In this document: positions 53,323-62,600 of the stretch, one piece after another
How positions within the stretch are numbered: the first letter of the stretch is position 1
How the letters are laid out: each line of letters opens with the position of its first letter
From: Streptomyces sp. R28
GTDB taxonomy: Bacteria > Actinomycetota > Actinomycetes > Streptomycetales > Streptomycetaceae
NCBI RefSeq assembly: GCF_041052385.1
Contig: NZ_CP163439.1
Span: 62,001-126,000 of the forward strand
Direction of reading: 5' to 3'
DNA length: 64,000 nt
Translations under genes and position numbers: made by a program
Notes under the pieces: generated by a model
Seen by the model: the letters and a program-made list of their open reading frames with translations, nothing else
The model's database searches: none
Told to the model about the DNA's origin: nothing

Positions 53323-55593
53323 ATGCTCTCGAAAGCCCTGTTGCGCCTGGGCGCAAGCGCCGCCCGCCATCCCTGGCGGGTGATCGCGGCATGGCTGATC
53401 GCCGCCACGCTCGCCGTCCTCGCCGCGATCGCCATCGGCGGGCGGACCGCGGACTCGATGACCGCTCCGGGACTGGACTCCCAACGGGCCGCGCAACTCA
53501 TCGAGCGGGCCGGCACCGGCCAGGAGGGGATGACCGCCCAAGTGGTCGTCACCCCCCTCGACGACGGTGCGACGTTCTTCGACCACGGCAGCGCGCGCAC
53601 CGCTCTGGCGCGGCTGCAGACCGAGGTGAAGCGGCTGCCGCACGTGCTCGGCACGAGCGACCCGGCGGGGGCACTCGACGCACCCGGGGACACCACCGTG
53701 CGCGGCGGCCTCGTCTCGACCGACGGGCGGATCGCGGTCGTCCGGGTGCAGTACCCCGACCAGAGCCGACTGTCGGCCGAAGACCTCGACGCCCTCGTCG
53801 ATCTCGGCGACCGGCTGCGGGCCGAGCTGCCCCTGCGCATCGAGATGGGCGGGAACCTCTTCTACGCCTTCTCCGACCCCGACGGCGGCGCGAGCGAGCT
53901 GATCGGCCTCCTCGCCGCGGCCGCGATCCTGTTCCTGGCGTTCGGTTCGCTCGCCGCCGCCGCGCTGCCGATCGGCATGGCGGTCTTCGGACTGACCGTC
54001 GGGGTCGCCACGATGACGGTACTGGCGGGGGTGACGGACGTCCCCACCTTCGCCCCTGTCCTGGGCAGCATGGTCGGGCTCGGAGTGGGCATCGACTACG
54101 CGCTGTTCGTGCTCGCCAGGCATCGGGAGTACCTCGCGCGCGGGCTCGATCCCCGCGAGGCGGCGGGGCGAGCGGTGGCCACGGCGGGAAGGCCCGTGGT
54201 CTTCGCCGGCGGCACCGTCGTCGTATCGATCCTCGGCCTGGCGGTCGCGAACGTACCGTTCATGACGGTGGGCGGGCTCGCCGTCTCGATCGTCGTCCTG
54301 ACCATGGTGCTCGCGTCGGTGACGCTGCTGCCGGCCTTCCTCGGCGCCGCCGGCCCACGCCTGGCCCGGGCCGGCCGGATCGGCCGGGCTCTGCAGACCA
54401 GGAAGCTGGGCCGACTCGCACGGCGGCGGGACCCGGCGGCGGGCGCCGCCCACGCCGCCGGGTGGCGGCGCTGGATCGGGCACGTCAGCCGGCACCCGGT
54501 GCCGTACGCGGTCGGCGCGGCGGGGCTGCTGCTGACCGCGACGCTGCCCGTGCTCGGCCTGCGCGTCGGCCTGCCCGACGACGGCTCACTGCCCCACAGC
54601 CGTACCGAGCGCCGCGCCTACGACCTCGTCGCCGAGGGGTTCGGCCCGGGCACCAACGGTCCCCTCGTCATCGCCGCGGACCCCGCCGGTGATCCGGGAG
54701 TGCTGGACCGACTCGTCGGGGCGGGCGCGGCGGATCCGGGCATCGGATCCGTCGCGCCGACGCACATCGATCGGGCCACCGGCATCGCGACCCTCGTGGT
54801 GTTCCCGACCACCAGCCCTCAGGACAAGGCCACGGCCGACACCATCGCCCGGCTGCGCACCGACGTGCTGCCCACGGCGATCGGGCACGGCCCGGCCAGG
54901 GCCCACGTCGGCGGCGCCGCCGCGAGCCTGTCCGATGTGGGCCAACGCACCAGCCAACGCCTGCCGGTTTTCGTCGCCGCCGTGCTGGCGATGTCGTTCC
55001 TGCTGCTGATGCTGGTCTTCCGCTCGATACTCGTACCGCTCAAGGCGGTACTGCTGAATCTGCTGAGCATCGGCGCGGCCTACGGCATCATGGTCGCGGT
55101 CTTCCAGTGGGGCTGGGGAGGCGCACTCATCGGGCTGGAAGCGACGGTTCCGATCGTGTCGTTCATCCCGATGTTCCTCTTCGCCATCCTGTTCGGCCTG
55201 TCGATGGACTACGAGGTGTTCCTCCTCTCCCGCGTACGCGAGGAGTACCTGCGCACCGGCGACAACGGCACGGCGATCGTCGAGGGCGTCTCGCGCACCG
55301 CCCGGATCATCACCTCGGCCGCCCTCATCATGGTGGCGGTCTTCCTGTCCTTCGCCGTCGCCGAGGACCCCTCCACCAAAATGTTCGGGCTCGGCCTGGC
55401 CACCGCGATCTTCATCGACGCCACGGTCGTACGCATGGTGCTGGTACCGGCGACCATGACACTCCTCGGCCGGACCAACTGGTGGCTGCCGAAGTGGCTG
55501 GACTGGATGCTTCCCCGCGGCCCGGTCGGCACCGACGACGCCGACGCGGAATCCACGGGTGAAGCCCCGCGTCCACGGCTGGTTGACCATTGA
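53323..55593 (+). CDS. MMPL/RND-family transporter
   Basis: A 756-residue membrane exporter with two MMPL halves, each with a single N-terminal helix, an extracytoplasmic loop and five further helices (RHPWRVIAAWLIAATLAVLA, GLGVGIDYALFVLARHREYL, LFGLSMDYEVFLLSRVREEY). The GxxxDY motifs carry the proton-relay Asp. It may export lipids or drugs. ATG 53323 follows GGAGG by six bases; the frame is open upstream to 52924 but overlaps the kinase. Probably controlled by the adjacent two-component system. Confidence 0.92.
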   Translation: MLSKALLRLGASAARHPWRVIAAWLIAATLAVLAAIAIGGRTADSMTAPGLDSQRAAQLIERAGTGQEGMTAQVVVTPLDDGATFFDHGSARTALARLQTEVKRLPHVLGTSDPAGALDAPGDTTVRGGLVSTDGRIAVVRVQYPDQSRLSAEDLDALVDLGDRLRAELPLRIEMGGNLFYAFSDPDGGASELIGLLAAAAILFLAFGSLAAAALPIGMAVFGLTVGVATMTVLAGVTDVPTFAPVLGSMVGLGVGIDYALFVLARHREYLARGLDPREAAGRAVATAGRPVVFAGGTVVVSILGLAVANVPFMTVGGLAVSIVVLTMVLASVTLLPAFLGAAGPRLARAGRIGRALQTRKLGRLARRRDPAAGAAHAAGWRRWIGHVSRHPVPYAVGAAGLLLTATLPVLGLRVGLPDDGSLPHSRTERRAYDLVAEGFGPGTNGPLVIAADPAGDPGVLDRLVGAGAADPGIGSVAPTHIDRATGIATLVVFPTTSPQDKATADTIARLRTDVLPTAIGHGPARAHVGGAAASLSDVGQRTSQRLPVFVAAVLAMSFLLLMLVFRSILVPLKAVLLNLLSIGAAYGIMVAVFQWGWGGALIGLEATVPIVSFIPMFLFAILFGLSMDYEVFLLSRVREEYLRTGDNGTAIVEGVSRTARIITSAALIMVAVFLSFAVAEDPSTKMFGLGLATAIFIDATVVRMVLVPATMTLLGRTNWWLPKWLDWMLPRGPVGTDDADAESTGEAPRPRLVDH

Positions 55594-55638
55594 CTCAACT
55601 CCTGCCCGCCCTTGGCGTCCGGCACCTCAGCGCGTCAC

Positions 55639-56721
55639 CTAGGGGCATATCGAGTCGTGATCATCGAGGCGCGCAGGTGGAGACAGGCGAAATAGCTGTC
55701 GGGAGTCTTGTCGTATCGGGTGGCGATGCCTCGCCATGCTTGGAGCTTGTTGATCAGGCGTTCGACGGTGTTCCGCTCCTTGCAGAGATCGGCGTCGTGG
55801 CTGACGGGTCGGCCACCTCTGGAGCCCTTCTTCTTCCAGTTGGCGGCCTGGTCCTTCTTCTCCGGGATGACCGCCTTGATACGGCGTTTGCGCAGGTGCG
55901 CGCGGTTTCCGCGGGACGAGCACGCCTTGTCCCCGGCGACCGCGTCCGGCCGGATGCGGGGTCGGCCGACGGGCCCGCGTACCCGTACCTTCTTCAGGGC
56001 GGGGATGAACTGCGGGCTGTCCGCTGCCTGGCCTGTGGTCAGGATGAACGCCAGCGGGCGGCACTTGCGGTCGGCGGCGAGGTGGACCTTGCTGGTCTAC
56101 CCGCCTCTGGAACGTCCGAGGAGGGCGGCCTTCAGCCGGAGTTTCCGCCGACGCCGGATGCGTCGTCGTTCTTCCAGCGCGGGATCACTTTCGGTCTCTT
56201 GCCCGTTTTACTCTTCGAGGCCGCCCCCTTTGACCTGGCCCCCTTTGACCTGGCCTCCTCCTCCTCGGCCGCGGCTTTCTCCAGGGCGGTGACGACGTCC
56301 TCGTCGAGGTGCATCCCGGCCGCGTCGTGGTGGGCTCGGGCGGTGGTGGAGTCGATGCTGACCAGGGACAGGTCCACCTCACCCCGCTTCGCGGCTTCCG
56401 TGATCAGGCCCTCCAGCAGGGCCTCGAACACGCCGGCGTCACGCCACTGCCGGAAGCGGTTGCGGAGGGTCGACCAGGCGCCGAACTCCGTCGGCATCTC
56501 CCGCCACTGCCCGCCCGTCTTGAACCGCCAGATCACGCCCTCGAACTGCTGCCGCAGTCGCTCGGGGTACGGGCCGTACTCGCCGATCGGCAGGTAAGGC
56601 TCGATGAAGTCCCAATCCGGATCGGTCAGTTGCACTCGTGTCACGTAAGACCGTCTATGGGACCGGACCGTGCCACGAAGGCACATCCCGCAAATTGATC
56701 ACGACTCGATACGCGCCCTAG
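55639..56721 (-). mobile_element. IS5-family element with ~25-bp terminal inverted repeats
   Basis: Ends at 55639 and 56721 are inverted copies (CTAGGGGC then TATCGAGTCGTGATCA; CTAGGGCGC then the same). CTAG at both tips could be the duplicated target. 1083 bp. Confidence 0.85.
55642..56644 (-). pseudogene. IS5-family transposase with premature stop
   Basis: OrfA reads VQLTDPDWDFIEPYLPIGEY, then GGQWREMPTEFGAWSTLRNR and DSTTARAHHDAAGMHLDEDV with a highly charged tail. OrfB begins RLKAALLGRSRGG, then has TAG where Leu is expected, and continues TSKVHLAADRKCRPLAFILT, VAGDKACSSRGNRAHLRKRR and RNTVERLINKLQAWRGIATR. The internal TAG should inactivate orfB. Confidence 0.8.
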
Positions 56722-56734
56722 CACGGCCCCCCGC

Positions 56735-56880
56735 TGGCGATCCTCATCGACCGGAGCTTTGTGTGGCTGCACGGCTTCCGGCGTGTGCGGATCCGATGGG
56801 AACGAAGGGCCGACGTCCATGAGGCGTTCCTCAGACTCGCCGACTGACTCATCGTTCACCGGCAGCACAAGTTGCTGTGT
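56735..56880 (+). mobile_element. IS5 relic, 3' end
   Basis: Plus-strand reading gives FVWLHGFRRVRIRWERRADV and then HEAFLRLAD and HRQHKLLC, the C-terminus of the same IS5 type as copies A and B, with one in-frame stop. It abuts the inverted deoR fragment exactly as copy A abuts deoR at 5783. Confidence 0.85.
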
Positions 56881-56924
56881 CAGCCGCCGACTGTGTCCGG
56901 AGCTGTCGATATCACCCTCACGCC

Positions 56925-57345
56925 GACCTCACGCCGACCTCACGCAGGGCCATACAGGTCGCGTCGTCCTCCGATGCGTTGGTGATGAGAGCGTCCAGGT
57001 CATCCGGACCGCAGATCTTCACCATGCCGGTTCCCGGGAACTTGCTCTTGTCGGCCAGAAGGACCACCTTGTCGCTGGCGGCAAGCATGGCGCGTCTGGC
57101 GGGCACCTCGGCCACGGTGGTGTCCATGACCTGACCTCCGGGGCAAAGGCCACAAGCACCCATGAGCAGCTAGCCGGCATGGACTTGGCCGAGGTTGTCC
57201 TCGGCCATGAAACCGTCCAACATGCGTGACCCACGGATGACCATGCCCCCGAGCAACATCAAGTCGATGTTCTCGTCATCGTTGAGCTCGCCGTAGACCG
57301 CAACGTTGTTGGTGATCACGGTGAGTCGGCGGCCGCGCAGCTGAA
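56925..57345 (-). pseudogene. DeoR-family regulator, 3' fragment with nonsense mutation
   Basis: Minus-strand reading LQLRGRRLTVITNNVAVYGE, then a TAG in place of Trp ahead of LLMGACGLCPGGQVMDTT, then CGPDDLDALITNASEDD. About 90% identical in protein to the DeoR at 5001-5783, from the middle to near its C-terminus. A 12-base tandem duplication (CTCACGCCGAC) lies next to it. The N-terminal DNA-binding domain is missing. Confidence 0.85.
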
Positions 57346-57349
57346 GCGC

Positions 57350-57587
57350 CTGTGGTGACGAAGGGGTACTCGTTGCACTCACGGGCGCCGCGCTGGGTGT
57401 AGTTGGCACCCCAATACCGCTCGCACTGCTTGACGGATGCCTTGCGGTTGTCGTCCCGGCAGGTGCTGTTCACCGTGCGGTGCAGCGGTTCCTTCGCTGT
57501 CTGGACGGGGACCTTCTTCGCCGACATGTACGGCTTGGTGTCCTCCGGCTTCGTGAACGCCCTCTTGATGTGCAGCGAACCGGAACT
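57350..57587 (-). pseudogene. NucA/NucB-type nuclease domain fragment (orphan toxin tip)
   Basis: Minus-strand reading LHIKRAFTKPEDTKPYMSAK, NSTCRDDNRKASVKQCERYW and GARECNEYPFVTT. The CxDD...CE and ECNEYPF pattern is that of NucA/NucB deoxyribonuclease domains, which occur as C-terminal toxin tips of Rhs and related proteins. No start codon or upstream domain is attached; the piece begins at the stop of the next gene and its end is fused at about 57350 to the deoR fragment. Downstream of an Rhs gene, this fits an orphan toxin module. Confidence 0.65.
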
Positions 57588-58636
57588 CAGTCGCCACCAC
57601 CGTCACCGCCCCCGCCGTCGCTCCCGCCTGAGTCTCCACCGTCGCCGCCGTCCGCACCCCAGCCGTCGCCGCCGCCGGACTCGTTGTCCTCGCCTCCCCT
57701 CCCTAGGTTGCTGAACCAGGGACGGCCCCAGTCATCGTCGACGGCAATCGGCTCACCCTCGCTCGCCGGGCGCCGCTGCGCCCGGAACCGCGCCCAGCCA
57801 GTGGTGTCCCCGAGCCCGAAGGCGACGGCGAACACGTGTGCCATGACGGCATCCAGCGGGTCGGGGCTCTCGTACCGCACAGGGGCCAGCGGCACCAGGA
57901 CCGTGCCCGGCTCGACCGTCGGCCGGCGCGGGGGACGCGTCAGGAGGGCGACGCGCCGTTCATCGCGCAGCAGCCACGAACTCACCGCGTTCTCCCGCCG
58001 CAGCACCCACTGCTGCCCGGCCAGCCGCACCTCCACCGAACTCTTGGACTTGCGCAGCTTCTTCCTGAGTGCCAGCTGCGCCGTGGCGTCGCCGACGGTC
58101 AGACGCAGACCCTTGGACGGATCCGGGGAGTCACGCTGGAAGCCGTGCGGCGCCCGGATCCGTACGACGGGAGCGTGCGGTCCCCACACGTCCACGCGCA
58201 CCAAACGCCGGTCGACACAGACGGTGACCGGCCCGGCGGGCCCCTGTGCGAACCGACGTGCCATCCACAGCGGTACGCCCTCGGCGCGGGCCTGAGCCGC
58301 CAGAGTAGCCACCTGATGCGGCCCGCCACATTGCCGTACGGCCAACTCGCCCAAACGGTGAGCGAACTCGGTGGCCTGGCGTACCCTCACCGGCGTGGCG
58401 GTGCCGGTGATGCGGGTCACCGGGACGACGCCGGCCCCGTCCGCCAGCTGCTCCAGGGGGCGTTCCGCTCCGCCGCCCCCGAGCCAGCAGCCACGCTGGA
58501 ACGCCTCGGCCATGGCACCAAGGTTCAGCTCGCCCAGCGGCGTGGTCCTACCGCCCCGGCGCAGGCCGACCTCAGTCAATTCCACGGTCCGTGTCAATGG
58601 ATTCCACACCCGCTCGCTATAGAGCACCTGGCTCAC
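57587..58636 (-). CDS. Hypothetical protein with Gly/Asp-rich C-terminal tail
   Basis: A 349-residue protein from GTG 58636 (VSQVLYSERVWNPLTRTVEL). The body is mixed alpha/beta with basic segments (ALRKKLRKSKSSVEVRLAGQ, WLLRDERRVALLTRPP); the last 45 residues are almost only Gly, Asp and Ser. No recognised domain, signal peptide or membrane segment. The frame is open upstream to 59080, but that part is an IS630 relic. Its place downstream of the Rhs and candidate immunity genes suggests an accessory gene; function unknown. Confidence 0.6.
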   Translation of the reverse strand: MSQVLYSERVWNPLTRTVELTEVGLRRGGRTTPLGELNLGAMAEAFQRGCWLGGGGAERPLEQLADGAGVVPVTRITGTATPVRVRQATEFAHRLGELAVRQCGGPHQVATLAAQARAEGVPLWMARRFAQGPAGPVTVCVDRRLVRVDVWGPHAPVVRIRAPHGFQRDSPDPSKGLRLTVGDATAQLALRKKLRKSKSSVEVRLAGQQWVLRRENAVSSWLLRDERRVALLTRPPRRPTVEPGTVLVPLAPVRYESPDPLDAVMAHVFAVAFGLGDTTGWARFRAQRRPASEGEPIAVDDDWGRPWFSNLGRGGEDNESGGGDGWGADGGDGGDSGGSDGGGGDGGGD

Positions 58637-58689
58637 TACAACCCCCGTACTTGTGCGGTTCTTACAGGCAGAGTGTGCCTGGAGCCTTC

Positions 58690-59110
58690 GTGGTTCCAAA
58701 TGCCGCGACGGGCGGGCAGGCACCGTAACGCCTCGCGGCTGATGCGGATCACGCGCCCGTGCACTTTCCGCAGGTGGGCGGCGAGTTGCGGATCGACCAG
58801 CGGGTGAAAGGCGGACCGCGCTTCGTCGGGCGGGTTGTGGCCGTCTGGCCGACGAAGTCCTCGTCGTCAGGACTGAGCAGGCGGGGGCGGCCTCCCGCCC
58901 ACCGAGGTCCAGGCAGGCCAGGCCGATCTCGGTCAGAGCACTGGACGCGCGCTCCACGGGACGGCGCAGCTCCGAGATGGAGGGCCGTGATGGTTGGCAA
59001 ACCGTGCACGATCCTGGCTCGGTCGGTGAGTTCGGCGACGTGTCGTGAGCCCGGGCGGCTCGGGAACTGCCCGGGCTCACGCGAGACTTGCCGCGCGGTT
59101 TGAGGTGGTG
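58690..59110 (-). pseudogene. IS630-family transposase, N-terminal relic
   Basis: Minus-strand pieces in shifting frames: ALTEIGLACLDLGG, LLSPDDEDFVGQTATTRPTK, GPPFTRWSIR and VIRISREALRCLPARRGI, a helix-turn-helix order typical of IS630 N-termini. The catalytic part is absent. A 12-bp hairpin at 59045-59080 overlaps its start. Confidence 0.6.
59045..59080 (-). terminator. Strong hairpin downstream of the small membrane-protein gene
   Basis: GTGAGCCCGGGC (59045-59056) and GCCCGGGCTCAC (59069-59080) form a perfect 12-bp stem with a 12-base loop, about 100 bases after the stop at 59184. Probable terminator of the small gene. Confidence 0.6.
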
Positions 59111-59183
59111 GGGCCGCGGAGCGTAAGGAGATATCAGAGCCCGTGGCTTCTCGTGGCTGGTGGTGCGGCCGCCGGGCGGGCTG

Positions 59184-59555
59184 TCACGTCGGCAGTGAAC
59201 CGTACAGTGCGGCGCCTACAGCTGCGAAGGCCGCGCTGGCCCAGTGGGGCCAGGAGCGGGTGCTGCGTCTTCCCGCTGCGTAGGTGAGGGCCGATCCGGC
59301 CATGGTGGGCCACAAGATGCTGAATACGGCGGACCCGGGAGAGAAGTGGCCGTCGATGATGGCGGCGACCGCGTATCCGGCAACCGCGCCTACGGCCACG
59401 GCCTGGAAGCCTGCGCCGATTGGGTTCCAGGCGTCAGAGGCCGTCTCCCGGCGCTTGGCTCGGACGGAGAGCACGATCGAGGTGATCAGACAGGCGCCGG
59501 CAATCGCGGTCCACAAGAGCGCGGGGATGACCAGGAGGGGGGTGGGTGAGTCCAT
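59184..59555 (-). CDS. Small membrane protein, candidate Rhs immunity protein
   Basis: A 123-residue protein with three or four hydrophobic helices (PLLVIPALLWTAIAGACLIT, GFQAVAVGAVAGYAVAAII, WPTMAGSALTYAAGR, WASAAFAAVGAALYG) and no known family. ATG 59555 is chosen because AGGAAG lies at good spacing; ATG 59570 has a poor site. It follows the Rhs gene on the same strand, 120 bases downstream, where immunity genes of polymorphic toxins sit. A membrane immunity protein would fit a membrane-acting toxin tip. This role is inferred from position only. Confidence 0.65.
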   Translation of the reverse strand: MDSPTPLLVIPALLWTAIAGACLITSIVLSVRAKRRETASDAWNPIGAGFQAVAVGAVAGYAVAAIIDGHFSPGSAVFSILWPTMAGSALTYAAGRRSTRSWPHWASAAFAAVGAALYGSLPT

Positions 59556-59580
59556 GGGGAACTTCCTCATCAGCTGCCCC

Positions 59581-59669
59581 GGCCGGGACTGATCCCGGCC
59601 GGAGCGAGCTGTGTTAGCAGGGGTGACGGGTGCGACAGGGGTGCCGTCGGTTTCAGCGCCGACGGCACC
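59581..59669 (-). terminator. Two hairpins between the Rhs gene and the small membrane gene
   Basis: A perfect 11-bp stem (59640-59650 with 59659-59669, 8-base loop) starts 6 bases after the Rhs stop and looks like a terminator. A second perfect 8-bp stem, GGCCGGGA/TCCCGGCC (59581-59588 with 59593-59600), lies just upstream of the small gene's ribosome site and may limit or separate its expression. Confidence 0.65.
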
Positions 59670-59675
59670 TGGTGT

Positions 59676-62600
59676 CTACAGCTTGGTCTTGACGCACTTG
59701 TCGTAGACGGTATCGATGCCCAGGATCGTGGCGCTGGCGGTGAGAAGCATGGTTGCCAGGCGCTCCATCTTCAGGTATCGGGTGCGTGCGCTCATCACGC
59801 GGGTGATGGCGGCACGGATACCGCCCCAGCGCTTGATGACGCGCCAGATCCTACGGATCTTGGTGACGGCGAAGTAGGAGCTGCCGAGCAGCCACAGGAT
59901 GGCGCCCACGCACACGGTGATCCGCCAGGCTCGGCCCCAGGAGAACCAGCCCTTGCCGTTCAGGTCGTACATGGTGATCGGGTCCGGCGGATAGCCGTAG
60001 GCGTTCGCACCGCCGCCGGCGATCGGGTCGAGCTGGAGGAATCGGCCGGTGGTGGAGTCGTAGACGCGCGCGCCCATCAGGGTGAGTCCGGAGAGTGTCT
60101 CGCCGGAGCGTTGCTGGGCGCCGAGCCAGCCGTAGCGTGCGGGCACGCTGCTGGCGCGGACATTGCCGTACTCGTCGGTGTCCTGGACGGTGGGGGCCTT
60201 GCTGGTGTCCAGCGGGAGCTGGACGGAGATGTCGCCGTGGATGTCGCTGAGCTGCAGGACGGTGTTGCCTGTCTTGCCGGTGGTGGCGGCGATGCCGCCG
60301 CCGAGCGACTCGACGTACCGGGTCACGTTGCCCTGGCTGTCCTCCGTGATCCATGCGGGGCTGTCGCAGCCGCAGTCGTAGTGGTTGACCTTCGACTCGG
60401 TGGTGGTCCAGGTGCCGCCGCTATTGGTCTCGACAGTCCAGGAGCGGATGCGCTGGGCGCCGTCGAGCTGCCAGGTCTGCCGCTTGGTGCCGACGGTTTC
60501 CTGGCGGATGAGGTCGCTGTTGTAGTAGCCGAGGGTCACGCCGCCCGGCTGGGCGGTGGTGCGGCCGAAGGCGTCGTAGGTGTAGCCGGTGTCGACCTGA
60601 CGGTCGGCGCTGTCGTAGGTGTAGTTGGTGGTGGTGCCTCCCGAGGTGGGGCAGTCGACCCCGGGTGCGCCGGTGGCGCTGGTGAGGGTCTTGCGGTTGG
60701 AGCGCGCGTCGAAGGTGTAGGTGCGCCTGGTACACACGGTCTCGGCGGTGTCCTCGACCGAGGTCAGGCGGCCGATCGCGTCGTAGCGGTAGTTCTGCTC
60801 CGTGATCTGCGCGTCCGAGATGACCTGGCCATGGACGGAGCGGGTGACGGTGTCGGACTGCACGAGGGTGCCGTCGCTGTCACGGGTGTAGGTCCGCTCC
60901 AGTGCGTTGCCGTCCGCGTCGAGGGTCTGGGCCAGGGTGTAGCCGCCGGGCAGCGTCTCCTTGGTGAGGTTGCCGTCCGCGTCGTATGAGGCGGCGAAGG
61001 TACCGGCCACCGAGTCGACCACCTTGGTGGCCAGGCCCCGGGGTTCGGCAGTGTGGTCGTAGGTGTAGGTCACCGTGGACGGGATGTTGTTGCTGCGCTT
61101 GGCCGGGCGGTCGAGCAGGTCGTACTCGGTGGTGGTGGTGCCACCGTCCGCGTCGGTGTAGGAGATGACGCGGCCGAGCTTGTCGTAGCCGGTGGTGACG
61201 GTGCCGCCGGTCGGCGAGACAGTCTTGATGGCGCGGCCGGTGGCCGTGTCGTAGGTCGTGTTGGCCTCCGGTGCGGCCGTGCCGACCCCGCCGGTGATCT
61301 TCACTGAGGTGGTGCGCCCGGCGTTGTCGGTGCCAATGGTGGTGGTGCGGGTCGAGCCGTTGGCGGTCTCGGTGGTTTTGGCCGGGTTACCCCACCAGTC
61401 GTATTCGGTGGTCTTGGCCGGCAGCTGTGCCGGGTTGGAGCCGCCGCCGGTGATTGCCCCGGCCGGGCCGGTCGAGCACACCTGATCGGCCCACTCGGGG
61501 CGGGCGGCGCAGGCGCCGGTGCCGCTCGCGGACCAGTACGTGGTCACCCGGCTGGTGGCGTCGGTGCCGCTCGCCCCAGGTGCGATGCGCTTGGTCTCGC
61601 GGCCTTGCGCGTCGTATTCCACCGTGGTGGTGATCGCCAGACCCGCTGGGTCCTCAACGGTCTTCGTCTGCAGGCCCTTGGCCCAGTCGTAGATCGCCTG
61701 CACGGCGCGGGTCTCGCCCTGGATGCCCGGGTGTTCGCGGACCTCGGCACCGGTGGTGACCGTGGTGACCTGGTCCCGGATGACGGCGCTGCCGTCAGTC
61801 GGGCGTCCTTCGTCGTAGGTGTTGACGGTCCGCAGACGCGCCGTCACCGAGGTGCCGGCGGCGACCAGCGTGGTGGTGCCGGACTTCAGGTCCGCGGCCA
61901 GGTCGACCCGGCGCAGCGGCCCGAACTCCTCCAGCAGGCGGGTGCCCTTGCTGTTGAAGGTGCGGGTGGTGGACAGCAGTTGGGCGCGTTCACCGGACGG
62001 CAGGGCCGCGATGCCCAGGTCGCTGCGAGCCGCGGTACTGGCGGCGGCGGTGCCGATGGCCACGTTGCGGTTGGCGGCGGTCAGTTCGCGCACGGTGTTG
62101 CCGAACTGGTCGTACTCGGTGGTGGCGATGTGCCCGCCGGGGGCGGAGGTGTTCACCGTGCGGCCGGAGGCGTCCAGGTAGTGGATGGTGGCGCGCTTGT
62201 AGTCGGCGGCCGCCAGTGCGCTGCCGGCGTTCGAGGCGGGCACGACGTCCGCCGGGAAGACCGCGGTCGCGTCCGTGGGGGCGTCACCCTGCCCCCATGC
62301 CCTGACGTCGGACGAGCCCATGCTGTTCGGAGCTGCGGTGCCGGTCAGCGGTACGTCGTAGACAACGGACGTGACCGCGTCGCCGGAAACGGTGTCCGCG
62401 CTGCCCTGCGCGAGCGCCGGGCGGGATGCCTTGAGCAGCATGCCCTCACCGGCCGCGCTGCTGGAGCCGGCTTTGCCGTAGGTGAAGGTCCACGGCAGCT
62501 CGCCGGGTGAGGTCAGCTTGGTGACCCGGCCGCTGCTGTCGTAGGCGTACTCGGTCTTCAGTGACGGCGAGATCTGCGGGTTCCATGCCTGGCGCAGCCG

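Noticed and set aside
52924..55593. MMPL gene starting at 52924
   Set aside because: The extra 133 residues are Arg/Ser-rich, overlap the divergent kinase gene and lack a ribosome site; ATG 53323 has one.
57587..59080. A 497-codon minus-strand frame as one gene
   Set aside because: The first ~148 codons are low-complexity and overlap an IS630 relic and a hairpin; the gene is taken to start at GTG 58636.
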